A DNA stretch of 64,000 nucleotides from Dyadobacter luteus. Lineage in GTDB: Bacteria > Bacteroidota > Bacteroidia > Cytophagales > Spirosomataceae. The notes under the pieces are model-generated. The model was not told the DNA's origin, made no database searches, and saw only the letters and a list, made by a program, of their open reading frames with translations. This document shows positions 52,196 through 61,689 of this stretch, one piece after another. Each line of letters starts with the position of its first letter. Position 1 is the stretch's first letter. The DNA is taken from contig NZ_QNUL01000025.1 in the NCBI RefSeq assembly GCF_003383615.1, positions 37,605 through 101,604 of the forward strand, written 5' to 3'. The translations under genes and the position numbers were made by a program.

Positions 52196-55100
52196 TTAGA
52201 ATTTAAGATTGATACCAAACTGATAGGTGATGGTAGATGGTCCGGTGTTGTTAATCGCACCGGTAGTGGTGTTGCTTACATCCGTTCTCGAAGAAGCATC
52301 TATACCACTGGCAGCTTCAGGATCAAAACCGTCAAATTTGGTCCATACAAATGGGTTCAGCACATTCGCGTACACACGAAGGTCTTTGATACCCACTTTT
52401 TTCAAAGCTGTAGACGGAAGGTTATAGCCTAAGGAAATATTCTGCACTTTCACAAATGATACATCCTTGTAATAGCCAACCCCATTTACACCTGCCCAGT
52501 AGGGTCCGATGTTATTAGGCATTGGATAGGTATTAGAACTTCTCGTCGGTGTCACTTTATTCACCGCCATATAATAATCATTGTTGATTTTATTGGTTCC
52601 GCGGTCATTGTAGGCAGTAAACACGCTGTGGAAGGCGCTGTAGACCTGCATGCCCTGACGTGCAAAAAGGGAAGCCGAAAGGTCAAAGTTTTTGTAAGTC
52701 AGCTGTGTAGAAAAACCACCTGTCCATTTCGGATCTTTCTGGCCAATAATCCGGCGGTCATCTGTACTGCTGATCTTTCCATCACCGTTGATATCCTGCA
52801 CTTTAGCCTGCCCCGGAAGCTGACCATACTTGATCGCCTCGGCACGTTCGCTCTCCTGCCATATTCCGTCAAACACGTAAGTGTAGTTGACATTGATCGG
52901 CTGATTGATAAACCACCAGTTCCCAACCAAATCCTCTTTCTTATCAAGAAGGTTGATGATTGCGTTCTGATTTCTTGCAAAATTCAGCGAGGTTGTCCAT
53001 GTAAAATCCTTGCCTCTCACATTCAAGGTTCTGATCGAAAACTCAATTCCTCTGTTACGCACAGAGCCCACGTTATCTTTGATAGATGCCCAGCCCGTTT
53101 CAACAGGAATGTTGCGGTTCATCAATACACCATTTGACAGTTTATTATAAACATCGATTGTACCTGTAACACGGTTTCTGAAAAAGCCGTAGTCCAGACC
53201 AAGGTCAAACTCTGTCGTACGTTCCCAGGTCAGGTTCGGATTGGCCAGCCTGCTCGGCGCGTAGCCAAGGGCTGTGTTGCCGCCAAAATCGTAAAAAGTA
53301 GGGTCACTCAGCGTCATGTTACTCTCATAAGCACTGATGTTATTGTTGTTCCCCGCAACACCTGCACTGAACCTGAGTTTAAGGTCGGATACCTGATTCA
53401 CTTGTTTCAGGAAATTCTCTTCAGACAATTGCCATCCGATCGCAGCGGAAGGGAAAGTAGACCATTTCTGGCCTTCAGCAAGTTTGGATGAACCATCCCA
53501 GCGTGTAGCGAGCGTCAAATAGTACTTGTCCTTCAACACGTAATTCAGACGAGCCATGTAAGAAAGAATCGAAAACTGGCTGAATGCGCTGGTGGCAGCT
53601 TGTCTGTTGGTAGATGAACCCAGGTTATAATACGAAGAATTAAATGGCAAATCATTTACCCGCATTCCGTCACTCTCATACCTGTTCTTTTGCATACTGT
53701 AAAGACCGGTAAAGGTGAAATTGTGCATGCCGAATGACTTACGAATAGTGGCAATGTTATCAAATATATAGTTCATCGACTGCTCATTCCCTCTTTCAGC
53801 ATCAGGTAACAATCCCGCTCCAACACCTGTAAGCGAACCCCAGTAGCGCCCGTGACGCTCGAAGTTCAGACTAGGCGAGAAAGTAGAACGTATGTCGATC
53901 CAGCTTACCGGAGAATATTGCAGATAAATATTACCTACACCGAAGCTGCGTCTGGTGTTGTTTTCTGTATTGGGTATTTCCAACAGCGGATTAACCGTAC
54001 TCGTAAAGCTGGAAATGATCGTAGAGTTGGGAACAGGAATCTGTCCCGGACGAAACATCAGACTACCATCCGGATTATACGGACTGAAAAACGGAGCCAT
54101 GTTTGTAGCGTTTCTTACTGCGTCATCACTACCTCTTTCTGTATTGGTCAGAGAGAAGTTGAAGCTCATCCCGGCAGACCAGTTTTTGCTGATCTTTCCG
54201 TCAACACTTGCTTTGAAATTATAACGATCCAGACTTTCATTGATCAGGTTGCCTTTTTCTCCCTGGTAACCCGCTCCGATCAGGTATTGAATAGAGCCAT
54301 TGTCACTCATTCCTGAAACAGTCAGCCAGTGGTTCGACTGCCGGCCATCTTTTAGAGTAAGTCCGAGCCAGTCGGTATAATCATTATTGGCAACCCTTTC
54401 CAAAACAACAGGATTGTTGAGAGATCCGATTGTATTGTCATAGTTTTCGCGATTGGCAATCAGTTCCGGCGAAATAAAAGTATTCTGGCGGTATTCCCAG
54501 AACTCCTGTCCGTTCATAAAATCGGGCATACGGGCTATTTTCTTTACCCCCACATATCCATCATAAGAAATGGTTGCTCCCCCACCTTTGATTGATTTAC
54601 CATTCTTAGTTGTCACCAAAATTACCCCATTCGAGCCGCGGGAACCATAAATGGCGGTTGAGGCCGCATCTTTGAGTACGTCCATTTTGGCAATATCCTG
54701 AGGATTCAGGAAGTTGATATCCGATACAATTACTCCATCCACGACATACAAAGGCTGCCCTCCTGCCAAAGAATTCTGCCCACGTATCTGCACTGCGAAT
54801 CCGGATCCGGCTCTTCCTGAGCCTGCCGAAATATCTACACCGGCAATTTGCCCCTGAGCTCCCTGCAACGGGCTGACGGTTCCCCTCTCCGCAATAGACG
54901 TACCTTCAATACTTCCCACTGCCGTTGCTAATTCGGTTTTACGTTGTGTACCATAACCGACTACCACAATTTCTTCTAAAGATTTGTCCTCCTGGACAAG
55001 TGCCACAGAAATGCTGGTCTGGCTTCCAACCGGAACCTCCTTGGGAATATACCCTACAAAACTGAACACGAGCACTGTAGTAGCGTCGGCTCCATCCAGT

Positions 55101-55285
55101 TGATAATTACCATCAGCATCTGTAATCGTACCTTTTTGTGTTCCTTTGATCACAACACTTACGCCGGGCAACGCCTGTTTGTCATTTTCCCCGGTGACGG
55201 TACCTTTGATTGTTCTTGATTGCGCACTGACCAGGCCGAAGCTGCCTAGTATCAGCGCCAGAATGAGGGCATAAAACTGTTTCAT
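52196..55285 (-). CDS. SusC/RagA-family TonB-dependent outer-membrane transporter
   Basis: A 1029-residue receptor with signal peptide about 1-22 (GLVSAQ), a carboxypeptidase-D-like domain (IKGTVTGENDKQALPGVSVV), the box SLEEIVVVGYGTQRKTELAT, plug (IAKMDVLKDAASTAIYGSRG) and barrel ending TYQFGINLKF. It has no STN domain. The SusC box and N-terminus are close to those of the other SusC here (44625-47771), which suggests two related pairs by duplication or a common subfamily. It is preceded by a 248-base AT-rich leader and by the DUF5060 and FGGY genes on the same strand. Confidence 0.95.
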   Translation of the reverse strand: MKQFYALILALILGSFGLVSAQSRTIKGTVTGENDKQALPGVSVVIKGTQKGTITDADGNYQLDGADATTVLVFSFVGYIPKEVPVGSQTSISVALVQEDKSLEEIVVVGYGTQRKTELATAVGSIEGTSIAERGTVSPLQGAQGQIAGVDISAGSGRAGSGFAVQIRGQNSLAGGQPLYVVDGVIVSDINFLNPQDIAKMDVLKDAASTAIYGSRGSNGVILVTTKNGKSIKGGGATISYDGYVGVKKIARMPDFMNGQEFWEYRQNTFISPELIANRENYDNTIGSLNNPVVLERVANNDYTDWLGLTLKDGRQSNHWLTVSGMSDNGSIQYLIGAGYQGEKGNLINESLDRYNFKASVDGKISKNWSAGMSFNFSLTNTERGSDDAVRNATNMAPFFSPYNPDGSLMFRPGQIPVPNSTIISSFTSTVNPLLEIPNTENNTRRSFGVGNIYLQYSPVSWIDIRSTFSPSLNFERHGRYWGSLTGVGAGLLPDAERGNEQSMNYIFDNIATIRKSFGMHNFTFTGLYSMQKNRYESDGMRVNDLPFNSSYYNLGSSTNRQAATSAFSQFSILSYMARLNYVLKDKYYLTLATRWDGSSKLAEGQKWSTFPSAAIGWQLSEENFLKQVNQVSDLKLRFSAGVAGNNNNISAYESNMTLSDPTFYDFGGNTALGYAPSRLANPNLTWERTTEFDLGLDYGFFRNRVTGTIDVYNKLSNGVLMNRNIPVETGWASIKDNVGSVRNRGIEFSIRTLNVRGKDFTWTTSLNFARNQNAIINLLDKKEDLVGNWWFINQPINVNYTYVFDGIWQESERAEAIKYGQLPGQAKVQDINGDGKISSTDDRRIIGQKDPKWTGGFSTQLTYKNFDLSASLFARQGMQVYSAFHSVFTAYNDRGTNKINNDYYMAVNKVTPTRSSNTYPMPNNIGPYWAGVNGVGYYKDVSFVKVQNISLGYNLPSTALKKVGIKDLRVYANVLNPFVWTKFDGFDPEAASGIDASSRTDVSNTTTGAINNTGPSTITYQFGINLKF

Positions 55286-55533
55286 TAATTTGAATTTAGA
55301 TGAGTTCCTGGGAACCGAAAGAAAAAACTTTCGATTTTATTCTATTTAATTCTAAAATTAATGCAAATAGAAAATTTAAACAAGAATAAAATCTATAAAA
55401 AATAAATTTTTAACATATTAAAATGCAATTAGCGATGCGTTTTCGAACACACCGCTAATTTTCAAAAGTTTTCGAAACAAATTAATTAACAGACAAAAGA
55501 CTTAACTCATAATAACATGCATCAGGATAGGAC
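55286..55533. other. 248-base AT-rich leader before SusC
   Basis: No gene is visible. The gap holds TTTCGA-type motifs at 55330-55335, 55440-55447 and 55469-55477 and a 20-base block (55328-55347) that matches, at 15 of 20 positions, a block in front of the other SusC at 47803-47822. It is long enough to carry its own promoter, so SusCD may be transcribed apart from the kinase and hydrolase. Confidence 0.45.
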
Positions 55534-57123
55534 TTACTGATCTGTGGGTGTGATACGAAGTGCCAGATAAGGTTTCATGGGAAGTCGTACGGTTTTTCTG
55601 TCTTTGTCAAAAATCCGATACGGTTCGGGCGTATTCATTTCAAAAACATCCGGTATCTTTCGGATAGTCATATCCCAGGTGTCAATTACTTCAACTTTAA
55701 ACTTTTGTCCGGGTTTCGGACCTGCTTTCTTAGGTAGGTTAAAAACCCATTCAGCATTCATTTGCTTTCCGAAATAAACCAGGTAATAGCCATTTCCGGC
55801 AGTGGCAGTGTGATGATCTTTCCATGGATCGGCCAATTCCAGAGGCCCGGGTGCTGCCTCGACGATGTTTCTCAGAAATCCGATTCTTGCAGGGCTGCTA
55901 CCTACAAGCTTTCCACCTTTTGCCCAGAAAACGGTATTGCTTTCATTTTTATAGGTTTCCCCATGCGTTACATAGGTGCCGGCAATAATACCCTGCCAGA
56001 AAGCCTCCACCATTTCTTCTCCCCGCAGGTGTCCCCAGCGCTGCGGCAAATCTCCCTCATAACATACCTCATCGTACACCATTGGTCTGAAAAACACATC
56101 ACGCAACAAAACAGCCCGTCCAAAATCTTCTAAAGCAGAACCGTTCTGAATACTGACATGCGAATACTCTGGTTTCCAGTTGTCATAATAAACACTCCCA
56201 TTATGAATCGAGCATAAATGTTTGTAGGGATCATTAGCTACCACCGCTTTGGTGTAAACATCCCATGCATCTCGGGGCTTGGTTTTCACATAATCGAACT
56301 CGTTGGCGAGCGACCACCATACATTCCTGAAGGAAGAAAGACGGGCAGTCAGATACCTGATGTACCTGAGATCGTTGTTCATACCCAGGCTATCAAAACC
56401 CCAATGACCTTTGTCATAAGGATGGAAAATGATAATGTCTGCTTCAATACCCAGGTCTTTCAGATCGTCTATACGCTCTTCAAGGTGCGCGAAGAATTCA
56501 GGATTGAATTTTGCAAAATCCCATTTGAATTTCACCTTTCCGTTGGCGCCTTTTGTTTCTTCTAATTTTTCAAATGGGTAATACAAAGGCTCATTCTCTA
56601 CATTGGAATAGTATTTAGGAAAAACACCAAGCCTCACTTTGTTGAACGGATTTTCTTTGAGCGTCTGTAATGTGGTTTCTTCCAATTCCTTTGGCTGATG
56701 CGTCATTGCATATATAGTCGTCCCGAAAGGATAATAACGTTTTCCGTCAGCATATTTAAAATGGAAGGTATCAGCCACCTGTACCGGCCCGTGGTTGTTG
56801 CCAGTTGCTGCAACACAATCAAAGCTACCAGACTTTGCATTCAACGCTTTGGTTTTGCTGATCGTTCTGTAGGTCCATTTCCCGGTTCTGTCCGGCATAA
56901 AACGCACCTTGTACTTGCCTTTACCGTCATAAAATCCATTGACAGTCTTTTTGACAGCTCCATTCGTAAATTCAGCAGAAATCGTAACGTCGTCAAAAGG
57001 ATTTCCTGCTTCCGGACCCACAAGAGAGACCTCAAACCTATCCCAAACTTCGACTGAGGATTGCGAAAATCCCAAAGAGCTAAAAAGTAAAATAAATGCA
57101 ATCAGATGGGTAATAGACTTCAT
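55534..57123 (-). CDS. Secreted DUF5060/DUF4038/DUF5605-type glycoside hydrolase
   Basis: A 529-residue exported enzyme (signal about 1-20, ending GFSQ). Residues about 24-95 are DUF5060 (VEVWDRFEVSLVGPEAGNPF; KYKVRFMPDRTGKWTYRTIS). A DUF4038-type TIM barrel (about 115-430) shows RYYPFGTTIYAMTHQPKELE, NVWWSLANEFDYVKTKPRDA with an Asn-Glu acid/base pair, and MVYDEVCYEGD with a second Glu. The C-terminal part is DUF5605-like. DUF4038 is the catalytic fold of GH140 apiosidase, but family relatives have other substrates. It lies between the FGGY kinase and the SusC gene on one strand. Confidence 0.8.
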   Translation of the reverse strand: MKSITHLIAFILLFSSLGFSQSSVEVWDRFEVSLVGPEAGNPFDDVTISAEFTNGAVKKTVNGFYDGKGKYKVRFMPDRTGKWTYRTISKTKALNAKSGSFDCVAATGNNHGPVQVADTFHFKYADGKRYYPFGTTIYAMTHQPKELEETTLQTLKENPFNKVRLGVFPKYYSNVENEPLYYPFEKLEETKGANGKVKFKWDFAKFNPEFFAHLEERIDDLKDLGIEADIIIFHPYDKGHWGFDSLGMNNDLRYIRYLTARLSSFRNVWWSLANEFDYVKTKPRDAWDVYTKAVVANDPYKHLCSIHNGSVYYDNWKPEYSHVSIQNGSALEDFGRAVLLRDVFFRPMVYDEVCYEGDLPQRWGHLRGEEMVEAFWQGIIAGTYVTHGETYKNESNTVFWAKGGKLVGSSPARIGFLRNIVEAAPGPLELADPWKDHHTATAGNGYYLVYFGKQMNAEWVFNLPKKAGPKPGQKFKVEVIDTWDMTIRKIPDVFEMNTPEPYRIFDKDRKTVRLPMKPYLALRITPTDQ

Positions 57124-57161
57124 TTTTAAATTTTTATGATAAGTTCCGAATAATCAATTTC

Positions 57162-58652
57162 TTAAAAAGTAATTCCCCGCGCAATAGCGTGCTGCCATCC
57201 TTGGTAATTCACAGCCACACTGGTAACAGCTGCATTCGGATGTGTTTCTGTTCGCGTTGCAGCCAGTTCTTTCAGATGTTCGATATCCCGGAATAAACCG
57301 GATTTAAGCCCTGACAGGTAAGCCGCACCCAGCGCAGATAATTCAGCAAGCCCCAGGTTCACAACAGGTTTTTCCAGCAAGTTGGCAAGGAACTGCACCA
57401 CAAAACCATTCGAAGTAATGCCGCCGTCAATCATCAACTCTTTGAGAACAATGCCTGTATCCGTTTCCATAGCGCTGATCACATCCCTAATCTGATATGG
57501 AATAGATTCGAGTCCGGCTCTCACCACATGCGCTTTCTCGGTATCGAAACTGATCCCGACTATCGAAGCTTTGCGCTTCATGTCCCAATGCGGAGCACCC
57601 AGCCCGCTGAAAGCCGGAACAAGGTACACACCTCCATTGTCCTCAACACTCTCCGCAAGCTGCTGTGTTTGAGATACGTCGTCAAATACACCTATTTTTT
57701 TTAACCATTCGATGGTGGCACCACATGTCACAATAACTCCTTCCAGGGCATATTCAACATGTGATTCAGTACTGTAGCCAATGGTAGTAACCATGCCGTT
57801 GCCCGACTTCTGTGGAGCGCTTCCGATATTCATCAAAATAGAAGAACCTGTACCCATTGTGGCCTTGGCAATGCCTGCATAGAAACATCCTTCACCAAAA
57901 GCTGCTGCATGCGAATCGCCGATCATGGCGGTGATAGGTATATTTCTGGGAAAGAGATCTCCGAAATTACTTTCTCCAAAATAGCTTGATGAGGCTTGTA
58001 TTTCAGGCAGATTGAGACCGGACAAACCAAAGTCTTTCAGCAATTGATCATCCCAGGTAAGCGTATTGATATTAAAAAACAGCGTTCTGGAGGCATTGGT
58101 GTGGTCAGTCAGGTAGTTGCCGGTAAGCTTGTATAGCAGCCATGTATCGACCGTTCCGAAAAACGCTTTGCCTGAATCAACAGCAGCCTGAACCTTTTCA
58201 TTGTTTTCATATAGCCATATTACCTTCGTTCCGGAAAAATACGGATCAATCAGCAAACCGGTTTTGTCTTTGATTGTTTCATCAAAACCTTCATTTCGTA
58301 AGCGGTCGCATACCGATAAAGAGCGCTTGCATTGCCATACTACTGCATGATGCAATGCTTCTCCCTTTTCATTCCAGACTACAAAAGTCTCGCGCTGATT
58401 AGAAATACCACAGCTAACGATCTCTTCGGGCTTACCTCCTTTAGCTACAAAATCTGCCAGACACTTTGTAACGGAGCGAAGTACATTTTGGTAAATTTCC
58501 TCCGCATCCTGTTCCACAAACCCGTCGGCCAGATACATGGTTTGCAGCAATTCCGTACCACGGGCAAAAGGCCTGCCGTCCTGATCAAAAATGACGGTTT
58601 TGGTACTACTGGTACCCTGATCTATGGCAAGGATGTAAGATGATGGTTCCAT
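57162..58652 (-). CDS. FGGY-family carbohydrate kinase, glycerol-kinase-like
   Basis: A 496-residue cytosolic kinase starting at MEPSSYILAIDQGTSSTKTV; the frame to 58736 adds a hydrophobic leader unlikely to be real. Family signatures are AIDQGTSSTKTVIFDQDGRP, GISNQRETFVVWNEKGEALH, VDTWLLYKLTGN, GDSHAAAFGEGCFYAGIAKA and MIDGGITSNGFVVQFLANLL. The sequence resembles GlpK, but the locus has secreted glycan enzymes and no glycerol genes, so a ketose or polyol such as a tetrulose or pentulose is as plausible as glycerol. It leads the DUF5060-SusC-SusD group and could supply the kinase missing from the isomerase/transketolase operon. Confidence 0.88.
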   Translation of the reverse strand: MEPSSYILAIDQGTSSTKTVIFDQDGRPFARGTELLQTMYLADGFVEQDAEEIYQNVLRSVTKCLADFVAKGGKPEEIVSCGISNQRETFVVWNEKGEALHHAVVWQCKRSLSVCDRLRNEGFDETIKDKTGLLIDPYFSGTKVIWLYENNEKVQAAVDSGKAFFGTVDTWLLYKLTGNYLTDHTNASRTLFFNINTLTWDDQLLKDFGLSGLNLPEIQASSSYFGESNFGDLFPRNIPITAMIGDSHAAAFGEGCFYAGIAKATMGTGSSILMNIGSAPQKSGNGMVTTIGYSTESHVEYALEGVIVTCGATIEWLKKIGVFDDVSQTQQLAESVEDNGGVYLVPAFSGLGAPHWDMKRKASIVGISFDTEKAHVVRAGLESIPYQIRDVISAMETDTGIVLKELMIDGGITSNGFVVQFLANLLEKPVVNLGLAELSALGAAYLSGLKSGLFRDIEHLKELAATRTETHPNAAVTSVAVNYQGWQHAIARGITF

Positions 58653-58720
58653 AATCAGGAATGAGAAAAAGTTGTCTGACTGAAAATAAAAGCAAATCAA
58701 AGAAAAATATTCGAAAGTAA

Positions 58721-58785
58721 ATGAAAATATTTTCATCTTTTATGCAAAAATATTTATTCACCAACCTGCTATAATGATATATTTG
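58721..58785. promoter_or_regulatory. Divergent promoter region with a perfect palindrome
   Basis: ATGAAAATATTTTCAT (58721-58736) is a perfect 16-base palindrome. CAAAAATA at 58745-58752 is an exact minus-strand -7 box for the kinase, and TATATTTG at 58778-58785 an exact plus-strand -7 box for the DUF5703 gene. The palindrome would lie at the start site of the kinase transcript. The rest of the 194-base gap is AT-rich and without a gene. Confidence 0.55.
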
Positions 58786-58846
58786 TGTCTGAGCAACACC
58801 AAAGTGCTGATCTGCTGCAAAGCATGTAACTCCTGAGTCCTTACTG

Positions 58847-61156
58847 ATGAAAACGCAATACTTTTTTAAACTTGCCATTATACTCTTAGTCGGAGCAATC
58901 TTCAGACAATTATCGGCGCAGCCATCCCGGTTATCCGCCTACGATGTGGTTTGGAATAGTCAGAGCAAAAATTCCTCTGAATCCATGCCCTGCGGCGGCG
59001 GCGATGTGGGATTGAATGTGTGGGTGGAAAACGGAGATGTACTCTTTTATTTGTCCAGGAGCGGGACCTTTGACGAAAACAACCAGATGCTGAAACTCGG
59101 ACGGGTGCGCCTTTCCGTTTCTTCAGATCCCTTCCGCTCGCCGGCTTTTACACAACGACTACAGCTCTCAACAGGTCATGTCATCATTAAAGGCGAAGAC
59201 ACCACCCTTGATCTCTGGGTTGATGTTTTCAATCCTGTTGTCCATATAGATTTGAAAAGTAAAAGAAATACAAAAATCAATGTCGCCTATGAATCGTGGC
59301 GGTTTGAAGATCACTTAATAAAAGGAGCAGAATTCAGAGCGAATTCATACAAAATCCCTCAGAAAAAAGACATTTATACGCATCGTGATAGCATAGCATT
59401 CAGCAATAATACCATTCAGTTTTTTCACCGTAATAATCCTGATATCACAAATATTTTTGATTATACGGTCGATGCGCAAGGCATGAAGGCTGTTAAGTCA
59501 CAAATGTATAATCCACTGATAAACAATACATTTGGAGGAGTAATCTCGGGAAACAATTTAAAAGAGGGTCAGCTTCAAAAAGGAATCTATTCGGAAACAC
59601 CTTACCAATCCTGGTCGCTAGAAAGCAGTAAGGCTACCGGGAATCATCAGGTCTCCATCGCCATGCACGTTGCTCAAACGCCGACGCTGAGCGACTGGCA
59701 AAGCCAGCTTGGAAGCATTGTAAAAACAGCTCAGAAGAATCCTAATGCAGACCGGCAAAAAACCAGAGCATGGTGGGCGCAATTCTGGGAACGAAGTTAT
59801 ATTTTCATTGATGGACAGGATAGTACAGTTTCCCGTAACTATCAGCTTTTCCGTTACCAGCTTGCGTGTAATGCTTATGGTAAATGGCCAACCAAGTTTA
59901 ATGGGGGACTTTTCACTTTTGATCCTGTTTTTGTTGAAAAAAATTACGCTTCCACTCCTGATTTCAGACTTTGGGGAGGTGGTACTTTTACAGCTCAGAA
60001 TCAACGGTTGGTATACTTCCCTATGTTTAAAACCGGCGATTTTGATATGCTCAAACCTCAGTTTGACTTCTATCTGAATGCTCAGCGTAATGCAGAGCTT
60101 CGTAGTGAGACCTATTGGAAGCACAAGGGCGCCAGTTTTACAGAACAGATTGAAAATTTCGGTCTGCCCAATATTTTCGAATATGGCACGAAACGGCCTG
60201 CCGGTTATGATCCGGGTATGGAACACAATGCGTGGCTTGAATACCAGTGGGAAACCGTTTTTGAGTTTTGTCTGATGATGCTGGAAACGCAGCGTTACGA
60301 AAACCGGGATATCTCTTCGTACATTCCTTTTATACAAAGTTGTCTTACTTTTTACGATGAACATTATAAAATGCTGGCTTTGCAAAGAGGAAGCAAGGCA
60401 CTGGATCGCGACGGGCATCTGGTGCTTTATCCCACCTCATCTGCAGAAACTTATAAAATGACCCTCAATTCAACAACAGTGATCAGCGCGATGAAGGTCA
60501 TTATCCAGCGACTTCTCGAACTGCCTGCCAACTACCTGTCTGATGACCAAAGGCTGGCATTAGGAAATATGGCCAAAAGAATTCCACCTGTTCCTTTGCA
60601 AACAATTGATGGTCGTACAACCCTTGCTCCTGCCAAAACCTGGGAGCGGATTCAGAATACGGAAACGCCACAATTGTATCCGGTATTTCCGTGGGGTATC
60701 TACGGAATTGGAAAGCCGGGTTTGCAAACTGCCATTGATACCTATAGGTATGATCCCGATGCGGTTAAGAACAAAAGTCATGTAGGTTGGCGACAATACA
60801 GCATTTTCGCAGCCAGACTGGGCCTGGCCGGAGAAGCACAGGAGCTGACACGAGAAAAATTCAAAGACGGTCCACATCGTTTTCCAACTTTCTGGGGACC
60901 AGCATTTGACTGGACACCGGATCATAACTGGGGAGGCTCGGCGATGATCGGGCTACAGGAAATGCTGATGCAGGTTGATGATAAAAAAATACTCCTACTA
61001 CCTGCCTGGCCCTCTGATTGGAACACTTCCTTTAAACTCCACGCACCTTACCAGACTGTAGTAGAAGGGCGCGTTGAGAATGGCAAAATAGTAAAATTGA
61101 AAGTCACACCGGAATCACGAGCTGCCGACGTTATTATTCATCAACCTGAAAAATAG
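58847..61156 (+). CDS. DUF5703-domain secreted glycosidase, GH95-like
   Basis: A 769-residue exported protein (signal about 1-25, ending LSAQ). The N-terminal beta-sandwich is of DUF5703 type (YDVVWNSQSKNSSESMPCGG, GDVGLNVWVENGDVLFYLSR, LKLGRVRLSVS). The C-terminal two thirds are an (alpha/alpha)6 barrel with FTAQNQRLVYFPMFKTGDFD, YDPGMEHNAWLEYQWETVFE and RKLT-like loops, close in shape to GH95 fucosidase/galactosidase enzymes. Candidate acids lie in HNAWLEYQWE. It is divergent from the FGGY kinase and shares its promoter gap. The substrate is unknown. Confidence 0.78.
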   Translation: MKTQYFFKLAIILLVGAIFRQLSAQPSRLSAYDVVWNSQSKNSSESMPCGGGDVGLNVWVENGDVLFYLSRSGTFDENNQMLKLGRVRLSVSSDPFRSPAFTQRLQLSTGHVIIKGEDTTLDLWVDVFNPVVHIDLKSKRNTKINVAYESWRFEDHLIKGAEFRANSYKIPQKKDIYTHRDSIAFSNNTIQFFHRNNPDITNIFDYTVDAQGMKAVKSQMYNPLINNTFGGVISGNNLKEGQLQKGIYSETPYQSWSLESSKATGNHQVSIAMHVAQTPTLSDWQSQLGSIVKTAQKNPNADRQKTRAWWAQFWERSYIFIDGQDSTVSRNYQLFRYQLACNAYGKWPTKFNGGLFTFDPVFVEKNYASTPDFRLWGGGTFTAQNQRLVYFPMFKTGDFDMLKPQFDFYLNAQRNAELRSETYWKHKGASFTEQIENFGLPNIFEYGTKRPAGYDPGMEHNAWLEYQWETVFEFCLMMLETQRYENRDISSYIPFIQSCLTFYDEHYKMLALQRGSKALDRDGHLVLYPTSSAETYKMTLNSTTVISAMKVIIQRLLELPANYLSDDQRLALGNMAKRIPPVPLQTIDGRTTLAPAKTWERIQNTETPQLYPVFPWGIYGIGKPGLQTAIDTYRYDPDAVKNKSHVGWRQYSIFAARLGLAGEAQELTREKFKDGPHRFPTFWGPAFDWTPDHNWGGSAMIGLQEMLMQVDDKKILLLPAWPSDWNTSFKLHAPYQTVVEGRVENGKIVKLKVTPESRAADVIIHQPEK

Positions 61157-61167
61157 GTTTTTTAAGA

Positions 61168-61632
61168 TCAGAAAACACGGTAATAAGGGCGGCTCACCAG
61201 TGGAGAAAACTGCCAGGGAATATTAAGAAGAATAATCACAAGACCGATTGTAAACCAGATCGCCATGGTTTTGAATTTTACTCTGTCATCCTGTTTTCGT
61301 TTGGATAAGGAAGAGCCTATACTGACTAATACGACTGCAACCAGCATCATCAGGCTGTGTTCCATTCCAAAAAAACGAAGCTCTCTGTTATGAATGGCTT
61401 CGGCAAAATTACTTCTGAAATAGGCTGTTAGCGGACTTTGAAAATAGAGAACCAGACCAATCGTCATCTGAATATGTGCGAAGGTTGCCGTCCAATGCCG
61501 CAATGCGTCATCTTTTTTGGTGTAAACCTTTCCCGACTTCCAACTTTTGTATGTATAAACAGACGCTATTACTAAACTGATCAGAACCAGCCAGCGAATT
61601 AGGGAATGTAGGGTCAGTAGTATAGCGTACAT
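61168..61632 (-). CDS. Four-helix membrane protein with spaced histidines
   Basis: A 154-residue protein with four membrane helices: SLIRWLVLISLVIASVYTY, TFAHIQMTIGLVLYF, SLMMLVAVVLVSIGSS and MAIWFTIGLVIILLNIPW. Histidines sit near helix ends (LTLHSLIRW, LRHWTATFAHIQM, GMEHSLMM), a pattern also seen in b-type cytochromes and CopD-like proteins, so haem binding is possible but unproven. The family is common in Bacteroidota and uncharacterised. It lies 57 bases downstream of the TetR gene on the same strand and may be controlled by it. Confidence 0.7.
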   Translation of the reverse strand: MYAILLTLHSLIRWLVLISLVIASVYTYKSWKSGKVYTKKDDALRHWTATFAHIQMTIGLVLYFQSPLTAYFRSNFAEAIHNRELRFFGMEHSLMMLVAVVLVSIGSSLSKRKQDDRVKFKTMAIWFTIGLVIILLNIPWQFSPLVSRPYYRVF

Positions 61633-61689
61633 GTATGTTCAGGAAGTCCTTCTTACGAATTAGGTTTCGGAAGATGATAAAAAATAACT

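Noticed and set aside
53852..54316. A 154-codon plus-strand frame inside SusC
   Set aside because: Antisense shadow of a long, well-conserved receptor gene.
58653..58736. N-terminal extension of the FGGY kinase
   Set aside because: It reads through the promoter palindrome; FGGY proteins begin only a few residues before the AIDQGTSS motif.
59618..60418. A 266-codon minus-strand frame inside the DUF5703 gene
   Set aside because: It is wholly antisense to a well-supported hydrolase, and the translation has no family features.
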